A stretch of DNA of 64,000 nucleotides from Chlorokybus atmophyticus (GCA_009103225.1 RHPI01002568.1:402177-466176); one strand, 5' to 3'. Positions 45,801-57,899 are shown, counted from the stretch's first letter. Program-made: numbers and translations. Notes: generated by a model not told the origin, from the letters alone.

Positions 45801-47438
45801 AGCCATTACATGCCCTTAGATCTTTTCCAACCGCCGTCAGTTCTATCCCCACTAAGAGTCGAACCTGGATTGTGCAAGCTTCAATACCATTGTACAACTT
45901 CTGGTGGGGCTCGGCGGCGGCGGCAGCGGCATGGCAATGCCTGACGTGGGCGAGGAGACTGCTGGTGCTGAGGTGGTTGCTCGGTTGATGGACCAGGGGG
46001 TGATGCAAGCGACTACGTCACAACGTGAGGTAGATAGTGCTGGGAGTGTGTTGGGTAAGGAGTGGCTGGTGACAGGCGGCGGTGCTGTTAGTCGGCATGC
46101 ACATGGGGTTGAGTTGGCAGAGGGTGGTGGCGCATATAGCGCAGACACAGATACAGCTGTTATTAGCCTTACCACCCATGTTCACACTCCCCACGTTCAC
46201 GGCAGCGACGGCGGCGGCGTGAGCTTCTACGGATGCCAATGGTGTTGAGATTGTGCAGGGGCCCGGCGGGCCGTTAGAGTGGCCAGCAGCAGCATTGGCG
46301 TCCGCACAATCGGCATCACTATCATCTTCCCTGTCAGTGACGGCCAAGCAACGCGCACAGCATGCAGCACACCCCAGCCACCCCATGGCTCCAAACCGAA
46401 GCAGATCAATGCGGCAGCTTAACCAGCTGCGTATTTCAACTTAGGATATCGAGCCCTGGGCCGGCAACCGGCAAGCGGTAGGCGCTGCACGCACCCCAGT
46501 TTCAACGGCAGTCAGAGTCTGACGCAGCTCGTCGCCTGATACAGCGGGCCGCCAGCTGCGGTGCACGGCATCGGCGGCTTTGTGTTCAACGGACTAGACG
46601 GAGGGGGCACACGTTGCGTCGAGCCCATAAACTAGATTGGTCAAGCCGATCGGGCTGATCGGGCGGCTTGGGCTGACGAGGCTCATCGGAAAAGTTGACA
46701 AGACAGTCATTTCATAGCAAATGACAACTACAATTTCGGCTAACACGATGTGACAATTCATTTGCATCATGCATGTCATAACGCATATCTTTTTTATGTT
46801 TTATAACATTAGTGCTACTACATGTCATATTAACAGTAAAAGGGTGATGTAAAAAGACACTTACATCAATAACAATCATTCAACTCTTAATGGTGACAAC
46901 CATGCGGAATTTTTTCCGCGGACTAGTATTGGTCTGCACGTACGGACCAGGGTCAAATTGCCCGGGCGGCTTGGGGTTCGAATCAGGGTCGCCCGCCTTG
47001 GTCTGTGCGCAGAGATCATGTAGTTGCGACGCCGGAGGGGTTTTGCCTGTGCCGGTGGGCTTGAGATTGCAGTACATGGACGGCTTGGATCGTCTCTCAC
47101 AACGTATGAGTGCATGTAATTGCGTGTGAGCACAGCTGATCCGCGGGCGTGTTCAGGGTGCGATCAGTGCGTTCTGTCGGCGCTGTGTTTCTGTTGGTTG
47201 ACTGCTGGACATCACTGTTAATCAGCCATCGTTTGTGTTTGACAAGTAGCTGATCGCGTCGGAATGCGTTGCTGGGTAGACGTTACCTGTCGTAAGATAT
47301 CGCTAAAAGGCGTTTGTGTACAGGGTGTGCTCGACGTGTGTGTGTGTGTGATATCTGCGTAGGATAACGGTGTTGTGATTTCAAGTTTGGGAGTGTTGAG
47401 ACGGGGTGAGATGTGCGTTGCAGCCGGTGTCGGCGTCG
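42855..47438. other. AT-richer stretch without a supported gene
   Basis: Composition falls towards AT between 42.9 and 45.2 kb. A 127-codon frame at 44352-44735 (+) and a 114-codon frame at 45904-46248 (+) have no recognisable homology or splice context. A small inverted repeat lies near 44371-44397, and a perfect 34-bp palindrome at 45325-45358. Confidence 0.4.
45325..45358. repeat. perfect 34-bp palindrome
   Basis: The arm CGACGCTGATCGATCAG is followed immediately by its exact reverse complement, with no loop. It contains four TGATCGATCA-type overlaps. Confidence 0.95.
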
Positions 47439-50400
47439 ATGGCGGAGGATGCTTCAATGGCATTGCTGCTGCAGGAGCAGCGTGCGAATATTGACGCTTT
47501 TGAAGCTGCTAGACAGGGGCGCTGCGATAACCAAAAGGAGTATGTCAGGCGGCGTCGTGAGGAGGACAAAGTATACGTCATGCAGCTCAGGACGGAGTTG
47601 GGGCTGAAAAAGTCGCGTATGAATGCTACCGGGGTGTTCTTGCACGCCTTGATGTCCGGCAACACGTGGAGTTGGGCTGATAACACGCTTATCATGAGTC
47701 CTTGGTCTGAGGTGAGCGTGTATATGGTTCGCAATGTGGGCAGAAGTTGTGTGCTGTTTGTGCGCATGTTGTAACAGTGTGGCTGGTGCTGGCAAGGTGT
47801 GCCTCTTCTGACAATGAATCCTGGAGCGGCTGATATGTCTCAGGTGATGCTCAATATTGAATGAAGGGTGTGTTGTGCTGTGGGGTGCGATGTGTACCAA
47901 GTTGTAAAGGGGGATTGAGGAAGTCTTTGTGTGAGCATGGTCTGACGCATCGAGTAATGCATCACGATGACCTGCCACTCGAGTCGTCAGATCCTCAGGA
48001 CGAGGGTCAGGAGAACAGACAGCCGCATTCGTCTCAGCTATCGAAGCGGCAGAAGCAGTATCATGCCTCTGGTCAGCAGCATGTACCCCCTGCGTTCGCA
48101 CTTCAGACTCATGGGCAGCAACATACTCGCATCAACGCACGTGGCAGGAGTGTTGCAATGGGGCCTACAATGGCAAGACTGCATGGCAACACGAGAGCAG
48201 TGCCGAAGACACCGAAAACACCAAGTGTTAATGTGCCAGGTGTGCGCATGCTGTAGTGTAGTGGATAGTGGTGCAGTCACACATACTGGTTGCTGAGGTC
48301 CGAGGCTACGTTGGTGGTAGTTGTAATCGGGGGACCTGTGTAATAACCTATTTAGCTACCCATAACTCTTTATGGGCAACTCAACTGTCGTGTCGAATGT
48401 GTGTGCAGGCCTTCTGGTGGTGTGCCGTCTTGGATTAAACATGCTGATGCAACGTGTAGACAAAGCCGTGTATTCAGCTAGGTGGAGGTGCTGTGTGATA
48501 TAGCCACTCCTGATGCATTATGCTATGCATGAACCGATCGCAACGCTGCAATTGTATGCGACTATTTTACCACAATTTATATTTAGCAAACAACAAGTGG
48601 TGCACAATGTGTAGTGGCGTAATGGATACACTATCACAAGTGTACTTGTAGTTGATAGTAGATGCAAACGCTGGATTGCAGCTTGTAAGGAGGGAAGTGC
48701 AGCGTTGTGAGAGCGACTTGGCTGCTTTGAGTGCTAACCGAGATCACTTGACTGTTGAGCTGAATAAACTGGTCGCCATAGCTCGCCAGAGAGAAGCTAA
48801 GAAGCAAACAGACCCTTTGCCCGGAGACTCCACTTTGCAGAGAGAGGCAACGCATTGGCGCGCCCGCTGTGAGGTGATGATGGCTCTGTCATGGGCAACC
48901 TGATTAGTGAGTAAATTGCCAACCATGCATGTGCTGAGCATCTGTATATTTCATGACTCGGGTGTCCGATTGTGCTTATCATGTGGGTGACACTCCCGTC
49001 CTGTGTGACAGGAACTGCGCGCTGACTTGAGCCGCCAGGAGTCTATAAGGACAAGGAAAGTCAAAGAGCGCAAGACCATAAAGAGTTGCAGGAAAATTTT
49101 GACACACTACACCAGCACATGCAGGTGCTTTGCCTCAAGCAAGATACACTGGCGGCCCCATGTTGTTGGCATATAAAACTGCCGACTTATTACTGTACGC
49201 ATATCCCGCTGATACCTTCTTTTCGCATTAGGTATTGGAGGCAAGGTTGTAAGAAGAAACAGAGCTGTGCATGAGCGAGCACCAGCAGCGGCTCGTGGTA
49301 GAATAAAATCGTGATGGCTATCGTTGCAAGCTAGGGGAGTTGGAGGGTATACTTGCGGGGACTACAAGACACTGTGAGGAACAGCAGAGCGGCGTACCGT
49401 AATGAGCATGACGCAACGTTGGCAGAAGAGGTGCGACTACTGTACGAGGACGACGTGAGGGCGGTGGCCGAGGAGGAAGTTGCTGAGCCAATGGCGTGCG
49501 CAGTGAGAGATGTGGCAGCTCAACTGCTGCAGAGGGATGCTACTATCTTGCTCACAGCTGTGGCGTCACATACAACATTCGCCAAGCCAGCTTGCTGTTG
49601 CGGGCGATGCAAGCTAAGCTGCATGGCGCCGTCATGCCCATCTCGGGTGCGCGCCAAGGCACTTTGCTCATTGCAGCATGGGCGGACCCTATTGCGTGTC
49701 TCCCGCGCCACGCCACGAGAGTGACCAACGTTCTTGCACCCACACAATAAAAGGGTGAATCGCGGGCTGCACAAGATGGTAATGAACTACCAGCATCTGT
49801 GCTGAGAGCTGTCAACAAATACATGGAGGTGGAGAGGAAGCGCATGGTGGAGCGCAACAAGGAAGATCACGACTTGCGCTACGTAGACTGCAAGGAGGAG
49901 TGGGATGCCTCAATGGTGGCTTTACGCAAACTGATCGGTGCAATGACCGGCTTGACTGCATTGGAGGCCAAAAAGAGTTCAGGGATCAACCGTGTCAAGT
50001 CGGTGGACGCACTGCGCAACAAGACCCTCTGCATGATGCATACAGCAGTGTATGCATGATGAAGAGGGATGCAAGCAGCAAGTTCGCCATCTCGCCGGTG
50101 CACATGGCCGTGACAGATGCAGTGGATGCTCTGACCACTGGGTACAAGGTCCTCCAGACATTGAATCGCCTATGCGTCACCGGGAGCCGCTGCCACATGA
50201 ACCGTCACATACACGGCCGAGCAATGCACCAGCTCCACTCACTGGCCCGATTGCAGCCGGGTCCCGGGTGCATGTGTTGGCTTCCATAGACAACTTGGAT
50301 ATTAGAGCGGGACATCAGGCAAAGTACAAAGGGCGGAAGACTAGAGACATACATGCGACGTCCACCCAGCTGACAATTGTCAGTCGCGTGAGGGCAGCGC

Positions 50401-50447
50401 CAATGAAGTTGCAAGTGAGAGCAATCTATGCCTGCATCTCTGGTTGA
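47439..50447 (+). pseudogene. decayed multi-exon coiled-coil gene or 5' half of the downstream element
   Basis: Several plus-strand blocks look coding. 47439-47711 is 91 codons in phase 0 with donor GAG|GTGAGC, rich in Glu, Gln and Arg. 48649-48873 is a heptad-like coiled coil ending at C-E|GTGATG. About 49012-49126 needs one frameshift. 49353-49560 and 49799-50059 are also Glu/Lys-rich, and 50070-50289 follows. Frameshifts and stops between blocks, plus missing acceptors, indicate decay. I do not recognise the protein. It may be the N-terminal part of the FEN-like mobile gene that follows on the same strand, because the blocks continue in order with no promoter-like break. Confidence 0.4.
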
Positions 50448-52392
50448 AATGGTTGGCAATTGTGAGTGCGTGCGTGATTGGTGACTAATAAGCAGTGTGT
50501 GTGCCATTATGTGAAGCGAACGCGTAACCGCACACTCTCAGAGGTCATGGTCCAGTAGCCAATAGAAGAGGCCATGCCTGCACCGCCCCCAAGACCACGA
50601 ACCCAAGTGACTGTGCATAGTGGGCCAACCAATCAATCTTCAGCCTGCAGAGAAGTCAGCCCTGGCAGAGTTTCGGCACACCATGCACAACACAGTGTTG
50701 TTGAATGCGGCGAGAGGAGCAGGCTAGTTTGCCTACTTTGAAAGATAATTGATCGCGGTATATGCAGCTTGCGGCCCCAGAGCCGCCTCTTGTAGCAAAC
50801 GACATTGAGTACCTTCTGGTCCTCCCTTTTTGCCTAGACAAGATTGACAACCTGAAGATTGCATTGCTGCAGCTGCGCAACAATTTGGTGTTGAGGGACG
50901 AATGCAGCAAGGTCTGCATAATTGGAGATTAAAGACTTCTGCGCTCATGGTCGCGCTGAAGAAAGCTGAGCGAGGGTACTGAGATTGGGTTGTGCCGCTA
51001 CCAGGCGATTTCAATGTGCTCATGAGCATGCACCCTGTGCTGATAAACATATACTACAACGCCGGTCTCGACGTGCTGGCCATTGAGTGTGGTTACAACC
51101 CATCCACGGCAACCAACTCGCAGACGGTTCACACTGGAAACGCATCCACAACTTCCTCATCAAGGCATGGGAAGCGCTATACCGGCACATGCATGACCTC
51201 TGGTGGTGTCAAGTAGACGAAGCAACCTAAACATTGTGTGATCATGATTTGACAGCGAAAGGAAGCCACTCAGTCCCGAATGTGCTTTGAGCTGTGGTGC
51301 CATGATTAAGCACAGCTAGACGACACATGGCAGTTCTGATGGAATTTCGTCAACCGCGACATGCTGAACTACCTGGGTTTGTTCTGCTCCGTGAGGGCGA
51401 AAGTCTGGCCCCTGCGTTTGGCCACCTGCAAAATTTTAAGCCTGCTATCCTTTGCCTGGGACCGTTTTAATTACTAGAAAGTGATGACACAGCACTTGGC
51501 GGAACTGTAAGTCATGCCTCGTTCGCTGCTGGATATGCTAGCAGCAGGTGGCTTTGTGGTCAGCCTAACGGGCACGGCAGGGAGGTTGGTGGCGTTGGGC
51601 GAAGCGCACGAGTGTCACGTGAACCGGGACATGAAGAACACGCTGTGCTCTCTCAGACTCGACCAATTGAGGACGAAGTCGCTGTACTTAGGGGAACGGA
51701 GTCAATCGCAGAAGCAACTCTGTCAGCAACTGCAAATCCAGTATGAGCCGGAGAACAGCGCAATGGACCATGATGCTGACGATGATCGCTCAAGGGTGAT
51801 GCGAAACCTGGCGGTAGACGCATCCCATTGTGGCAATGACTTGCTGCATATGGCCAACCTGCTCACCGCCACAAGAGCGCTTGCCAGGGCACCTGCATGA
51901 GAGCTGACTCACCTCACAATAGCGGTGCTGGCAGCGCCTGCAGCATCGGCTGATCTTGCTCGCCAGTACTCTATTGGCATTGAGGCCATGACCAATTTTG
52001 TACAAGTGGAGATTTGCCGTGAAGGGCAGCCATGCAAAGTCACAAGGCGGTACAACTTGCAGAATAAGGCACCGGCAAAGAAACGAGTTTTTAAGCAAGC
52101 AACCATCCTAAAAAAGTATCGGCAACAGATGCTAGTAGCAAAGCGACTAGCACTGACAAATGCTGACGCAGACGCCGTTACGGCCAGATACTGTGAGCAC
52201 CCTTGGGCGTTGTTTGACGAGCTTATTGGCAAGATGCGTTCTAGCAACAAGGCAAAGTTTTTGACAGAGATAGCAGCACACAATGCGCCGTGCTGATCTC
52301 ACAGTGCACCCGCCGGAGTGGAATGCATCATCCTGGAGGGGATGTTCATGAATAACCAAGAGCGTCATATGTTTAAAGGCACCATTAAAGAC

Positions 52393-52841
52393 TGTTACGA
52401 ACTAGTGTGCATGTATGCGCCCTACCTCAGACATGTGCTCACATTAGGGGAACAACAAGTGCATTAGCATGTCAACAACAAAGAGAAGTATGTTCCTATT
52501 GCAGTTCCACCTGTATGCGCCACATACAGTGACTTATATACTAAGCTAGTCAACACTAGAAAAGACTAGTCAAAGTCAACTCTAGTCAACACTAGTCAAC
52601 GGTCAAAGTCAACCCTAGTCAACCCTAGTCAATGGTCAAAGTCAAAGTTGACCGTAACTCTCGTAACTCCCGTAACTTCTGTTGACTGTAACTCCCATTG
52701 CATACCCGCCGCACATGGTCCAAGTAAAATCAAGAAGTTGACTGTATAAGCATACTATACTAGCAAACCTTATATGCTTAACCCTCAACATGTACTATAA
52801 GCATACTATACTAGCAAACCTAATATGCTTAACCTTCAACA
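52393..52841 (-). mobile_element. solo LTR, family 1, inserted in the FEN-like gene
   Basis: Reads on minus as TGTTGA...GTAACA, and is the inverted relative of the solo LTR at 63030-63488. The 5-bp target duplication AAGAC is perfect (52388-52392 and 52842-52846). It carries a TATATAA box and arrays of TTGAC and GTAAC repeats. The last duplicated block near 52740-52841 is a partial tandem of about 50 bp, also present in the 63030 copy. No internal region remains. Confidence 0.9.
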
Positions 52842-53226
52842 AAGACTACATCAACCACATCATGCGCATCTCTGTGCTTAATCGCCTAGCCATTCCCACC
52901 ATGCGCAGCATTTACGTGGTGTTCGACACCCCACGCTGGCAGTCTGGAGTTAAGTCGACACTGCAGCGCGCGCGAGATGGCACCGCCACGGCAAGCGCGC
53001 GTATGCTGAGTATGGACTCCGAGGCACCAAAAAACTGGAATGAGTTGCTGGGTGACAGGAGCTTGAAGAGATCTTTATGTGAGCTCATCACGGAGCATAT
53101 GCCGGGCATGGTGGCAAAGCATCCGCGGTCGGACCAAGAGTTGGTGATCGCGGGTGGCTCAAACAAAGAAGATGTGGGCGACCTTGCAATTTCAGTGGCA
53201 TGCACCTTGAATGCGGCAGTACACAC

Positions 53227-53594
53227 TGTTAAATGTTATAGCTTGTTGAAATTACATGTATAGGCGGCGCCTATATGTAGTTGGTACGATTGGCTTAACC
53301 TTTATAGTTACGCGAGTTACGAGAATTACGAGAGTTATGGTCAACCATGATCATACTTTAACTTTGACCGTTGACTTTGACCATTGACTAGTGTTGACTA
53401 GTGTTGACTGTGACCAGAGTTGACTAGAGTTGACTAGTGCTTAGTAGCATAGTATATAAGACACTGTATACTGTTTAATACAGTGGGTCGCACATTGTCT
53501 CTATAGTTGGAGTGCTGCACTTGTCCTTAGTGTGTGCACACTTGTATGTAAGAGGCAAATACACACACACTAGGCGCATCACTAGTTCTCAACA
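53227..53594 (+). repeat. 5' LTR of the copia element
   Basis: Begins TGTTAAATG and ends CTCAACA. U3 has runs of GTTAC/GTTAT and TTGACTAG repeats, followed by a TATATAA box near 53451 and a short R-U5. Confidence 0.92.
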
Positions 53595-53608
53595 GGTTAT
53601 GGGCCCAC
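53595..53608 (+). promoter_or_regulatory. primer-binding site, probably half-tRNA-iMet
   Basis: Directly after the LTR comes GGTTATGGGCCCA. This resembles the complement of the anticodon stem-loop of initiator tRNA-Met (GGGC[T/C]CATAACC) rather than its 3' end. Drosophila copia is known to prime from such a 5' half tRNA; its use here is inference. Confidence 0.5.
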
Positions 53609-53716
53609 ACTCGCTTGTGTGATCGCTTGTGCTAGTGAAAGAAAGCGTTGAGCATAGGCGCCTACTAGTAGAGTGTTCTTGGGGAGAGGGTAAGTTGTAC
53701 TATTGTGTAGCAAGCA

Positions 53717-54510
53717 ATGGTTGACACAGATAGGATGCCCATCGAGTCCCTTGATCTGCACAACTACGCTTCATGGTCGCTAAAGATGAAGTTGGTGCTG
53801 ATCCGCAAGAAGCTCTGAAGTTTTGTTGATCCCACCTCCTCCACATCATTGCGGCCAAGAACAGGTGACGCTGGTAACTGGATAGAGAACTCACAATTAG
53901 CTATTGCGCTGATAGGCTTGCACATCAAAGACTTCCATCTCCCTCTTATTGCGGATTGCAAGACTGGACGTGAGGCGTGGGAGGTCTTCGACACCCTTTT
54001 CAAGGCCTACAGCAACTCGCGCAAGTTGCAGCTGAGACGCAAGCTGGCACTTCTGAAGATGGAGCACAAAGAGCCAATTTAGAAGTACATCTCGCGTGCA
54101 AGGGAGCTTTGACAAGACCTTGCAGCAGTGGGCCACGATGTGAAGGAAGCGGAGGTGATGTGGGCAGTCTTAGCTGGCTTTAAAAAAAGCTTTGCTACGC
54201 TAGTGACTGTGTTGGAGTCCTCAGATGTGGTTTTGAAGTTTGCTAATGTAGTGCATAAGCTGCTAGCTGTGGAAGGCAAGTTGGATGTTCAGGAGATAGA
54301 GAATGGTGGAGAAGCTATCGCACTTGTTGCCTCATCTTCTCAACACACATGAAGCAGGAGCAAAGCAGGTGGTGGGAAGCCATCACGTGACAAAGAGTGT
54401 CACTACTGCAAGATGAAGGGCCACTTCATTCGTGAGTGCCACAAAAGGATCCACGATGAGGCGACCAAGGAGAAGCACACCACGATGGCGATTGCTTGCT
54501 AGCATTGGTG
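53717..54510 (+). pseudogene. copia-type gag with zinc knuckle, inactivated
   Basis: Starts at ATG 53717. The middle part (AWEVFDTLFKAYSNSRKLQL) is the usual copia-type gag (UBN2-like) block. It ends in one CCHC knuckle at 54398-54439, CHYCKMKGHFIREC, with C-X2-C-X4-H-X4-C spacing. In-frame stops occur at 53816 (TGA) and 54080 (TAG), with more near 54111 and 54351. Gag packages the RNA in virus-like particles; this copy cannot encode it. Confidence 0.85.
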
Positions 54511-55192
54511 AGGACCTCAAGGAGTTGCAGTGGATGGTGTTCGTCCGTCCTCTCCCACTGCAATAGTGCGTGAAGAATAAGCGTAGACGGAGGTCACAGA
54601 CACAACAGTCTGTGAGAGCTACTGCTAGCCTATATGTAGTTGCTGGTGTTGAGCTGCATACACAAGAGGTTGCATTGCTGTGGAATTGTTTTTTGGCAGC
54701 ACACAGGTGTGCGATACTGGTTAAAACACTTCACTTGATTGTCATGCAAGGACTGAGTTGTATAGCTAGCTAACATGAGATGGGAGGGGTGCTTTCCTTG
54801 GTAGAAGGGTCTGATCAACCCTTGCACTACCTACACTCTGGTACAACATTGCTAAAGTAGAGAACTCAGTATAGTGTATAGCATAGTTTGCCATTGAGGG
54901 AGTCCTCGAAACCACTTGAACAAGGTCAGGCGTGGCGTGGTGGAACCTGATGCGACAACTATGAGGAGGAAACAAGGAGTATTGGAATCTTGAAGTCCTG
55001 CTGGCAGCGCACGAGGAGAAGGATGGTGGCATGGAGACAACCATCAAGTCCGTGGGAGCAACACATCCGTGGGAGTGTTCAATGGAGTAAGTTAATATGG
55101 GTAAGTTAATTTAGTGGAGTAAGTTAATATGAGTAAGTTAATAAGCTTGCGAGAAGAACTTGGAGTTCAAGGTCAAGCTGCTCGTGTGGGAA

Positions 55193-55557
55193 TGTTAAAT
55201 GTTATAGCTTGTTGAATGTACATGTATAGGCGGCGCCTACATGTAGTTGGTACGATCATTACCTTTACAGTTATGAGAGTTACGAGTTAAGGGAGTTACG
55301 GCAGTTATGGTCAACCATGATCAACTTTGCCTTTGACCGTTGCCTTTGGCCATTAACTAGTGTTGACTTTGACCAGAGTTGACCAGAGTTGACTAGTGCT
55401 TAGTAGCATAGTATATAAGACATTGTATACTGCTTAATATAGTGGGTCGCACATTGTCTCCATAATTGGAGTGCTTGCTGCACTTGTCCTTATTGTGTGC
55501 ACACTTGTATGTAAGAGGCAAATACACACACACTAGGCGCATCACTAGTTCTCAGCA
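55193..55557 (+). repeat. 3' LTR of the copia element
   Basis: Begins TGTTAAATG after a short purine tract (GTGGGAA) and ends CTCAGCA, versus CTCAACA in the 5' LTR. Target duplication CACAC follows. Confidence 0.92.
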
Positions 55558-56246
55558 CACACAACCTGGGTGGACGACTACATGTGCAATCACGGTGAGG
55601 CAGACTCCAGGGTGTGGGTGCATGCACACAAGGCTCCTTACCACATGATTATGCTCTTCTCGCCAGACACGGACGTCACGGTCATAGGGCTGGCAGTCAT
55701 TGAGCAGGGCGATATGACTCTTAGAGGACGTCACCGTGCAGGTCGCTCAGCACTCCAGGGCAGGGTCACGGCCTCCGTTCATAAACTTGTCGGCCATGTG
55801 CAACCATGTCAGCACCATGCACCAGCTGCATAGCATCTAAGAGCACCGATGGGGCTGGTGGCTATTGCTCGTATATGCGGCTACTGGATGCGACTACACC
55901 TGCATAATTGCGGGCATGTCGAGGCACTACATATGGACCACAGTGCTGGCTCAGCATTCAGACTTCATCACTGGAGCCGTCTTTAATGTAAAGCGCGAGA
56001 TGTGTTTTGCAGTGCTGCGCCTGGTGGGTTGCGCATACTTTAAAAAGTATAGGTCTTCACTTAAAAGTGGCACATCAGCCTCCTTGTTCTATGAGCTGCA
56101 CGGACACGACACAACCACCAGCGACCAGGTGTACCTTAAAGCATGGTTAAAAGCCATACACAAAACTGCCTACCCGAATACTGCAACCCCTCATGAAACT
56201 ATTCCAACCGTGAAAGCCGTATGGCTGCATGCAAGGAAAGCTGTGT

Positions 56247-56624
56247 TGTTGAGAACTAGTGATGCGCCTAGTGTGTGTGTATTTGCCTCCTACATACAAG
56301 TGTGCACACACTAAGGAAGTGTAGCAAGCACTCCAATTATATAGACAATGTGCGACCCACTATATCAAGCAGTATACAGTGTCTTATATGCTATGCTACC
56401 AAGCACTGGTCAACTCTAGTCAACTCTGGTAAAAGTCAACTCTAGTGAACACTAGTCAATGGTCAAAGTCAATGATCAAAGTGAAAGTTGTTCATGGTTG
56501 ACCATAACTGCCGTAACTCCCGTAACTCTTGTAACTCTCGTAACTGTAAAGGTTAGGCTGATCGTACCAACTACATGTAGGCGCCGCCTATACATGTAAT
56601 TTTAATAAGCTATGACATTTGACA
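56247..56624 (-). mobile_element. solo LTR, family 2 (copia), inverted, inserted in the FEN-like gene
   Basis: Minus-strand copy of the LTR at 53227-53594, reading on plus from TGTTGAGAAC to CATTTGACA. Perfect 5-bp target duplication TGTGT (56242-56246 and 56625-56629). It differs from the other copies by scattered substitutions. Confidence 0.9.
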
Positions 56625-57284
56625 TGTGTATGCAGTGAAAACGTGGATGCAGAATTGTGATGAGAACATGCACCTACTCAACCTGTCCAAGTATGGCTAC
56701 TACGAGGTGGATGGCTTCTGGCACGCTGTGCAGGACGTTCCAAAAAACATTCAAGCAGCCAAGACACGCAAACAACTCCTCATGAAGGGATGTTGCTGCA
56801 AGACAGTACGGTGTAGCACCAAGAGGTGTTCTTGCATGAAAAACAACTAGGCATGCACATCGAGTTGTTCATGTCTGAGATGCGCCAACCACGTCCACAC
56901 CGTTGAAGATGGGGATCGCCACAAGACACCCGCCCCCGCGGGGGCTGCACCACAGCAACGGGCCGCCCCACCCACCGGAGTGCATCCCAACTACGACTTG
57001 CCGGAATCTGATGACTCCCACCATGACAGTGACGTGGAAGACCTTACCTGCATGGACATTGACGACATCTGACTGCAAGTGTGCCGCCGCCGTGCCCTGC
57101 GCCGCCGACGCCCCCGCCGGCGGTCCCTCACTCCATGTTGCCGCCTCTGTCATGAGCGCTGAGTTGCATGCTATAAAATATGAGGGGTCAGAGCAAAAAG
57201 GTAGGGTTGACTGGGTGCAGCATTCGATTAGCTATATGCGGTGGGTTGAAGTGAGAGGATTTTGTATAATTAGGCGCGGCCTCA

Positions 57285-57632
57285 ATGCCGGTGGCTGTGA
57301 AGTCCTTCAGGACGGTATTGTGCAACATTTGCCATGTATACGTGGCTGCCAATGAGAGACGAACCAGCCTGCTGCAACACCGCACTCAATGCAGTCAGTG
57401 CCTTGCACTTTTTGGCTTCACACATTCTTGCTGGCATCATCATGCTGCCGGTCTTTGTGTGCTAGACTGCAGAGGCAAGCTCAAATGCACCAACCCCAAG
57501 TGTTACATTGCACAATGCATATGCAATGAGTGCAACTATACACCCTTCGCTTGGTACGGGCAACCGTTGCGTTACATTCCGTCTATCCGCCCCGGCACCT
57601 CCACGTGCGCCACTCATAATCCTATCGCATAG
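57285..57632 (+). other. Cys/His-rich coding-like fragment
   Basis: A 116-codon frame rich in paired Cys and His (LCNICHVYV, CSQCLALFG, CTNPKCYIAQCICNECNY) suggests zinc-binding fingers. It lies just after the end of the FEN-like gene on the same strand and may belong to it or to a second copy. No full domain can be named. Confidence 0.35.
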
Positions 57633-57899
57633 CCCTTGCAGGTAACTTTAGTAGTCAAGGCTGTGTTGCAGCCAGCACTACACCAACCCTGATTCATTGC
57701 AAAGGTTGGTGCACCCAAACCAAGTCTCTGCACGCAGATTCAGCTTGCGAGTTGTCGACGCGGCGCACGCACACTGCCTACAGGCTCAGCTGGATCTGCA
57801 AGTGTCTGTGCTGCACCCATGCAGGTGTTACAGACGCTCACATCGCTTTGCTCTACATATGAGAATTGACTCCACAAAACTGGCATAACCACACACTTG

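Larger units (their letters stand above)
53227..55557 (+). mobile_element. internally deleted Ty1/copia retrotransposon
   Basis: Two direct LTRs (53227-53594 and 55193-55557) are flanked by a perfect 5-bp target duplication CACAC (53222-53226 and 55558-55562). Between them are a primer-binding site, a gag region and about 680 bp of non-gag sequence; protease, integrase and reverse transcriptase are missing. At 2.3 kb it is a non-autonomous derivative. The LTRs differ at a modest number of positions, so it is not brand new. Confidence 0.9.
50992..57072 (+). pseudogene. decayed transposase-like gene with FEN1/XPG-like PIN motifs and a Cys-rich tail
   Basis: Blocks in order on plus: 50992-51216 (PLPGDFNVLMSMHPVLINIY); 51514-51900 (EAHECHVNRDMK); 51925-52392 (ending at an Asp-Gly-Met-like EGMFMNN block); 52847-53226 (YVVFDTPRW, near 52914); 55563-56246 (EADSRVW at about 55597, SPDTDV at 55660-55677, GCDYTC at about 55886); and 56625-57072 (GCCCKTVRCSTKRCSCM at about 56788-56838). 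This order recalls uncharacterised eukaryotic proteins of dispersed, transposon-like families. The set VVFD, EAD, SPDTD and GCDY also follows the order of acidic motifs in FEN1/XPG nucleases; that link is my inference. Stops and frameshifts outside the insertions (for example TAG at 56848-56850 and a shift near 55840) show the gene is dead. Three LTR insertions split it at 52393, 53227 and 56247. Confidence 0.6.

Noticed and set aside
46975-46984. GGTTCGAATC, a tRNA B-box-like motif
   Set aside because: No matching A box, acceptor stem or anticodon arm could be folded around it. The similar motif near 45855 on the minus strand fails in the same way.
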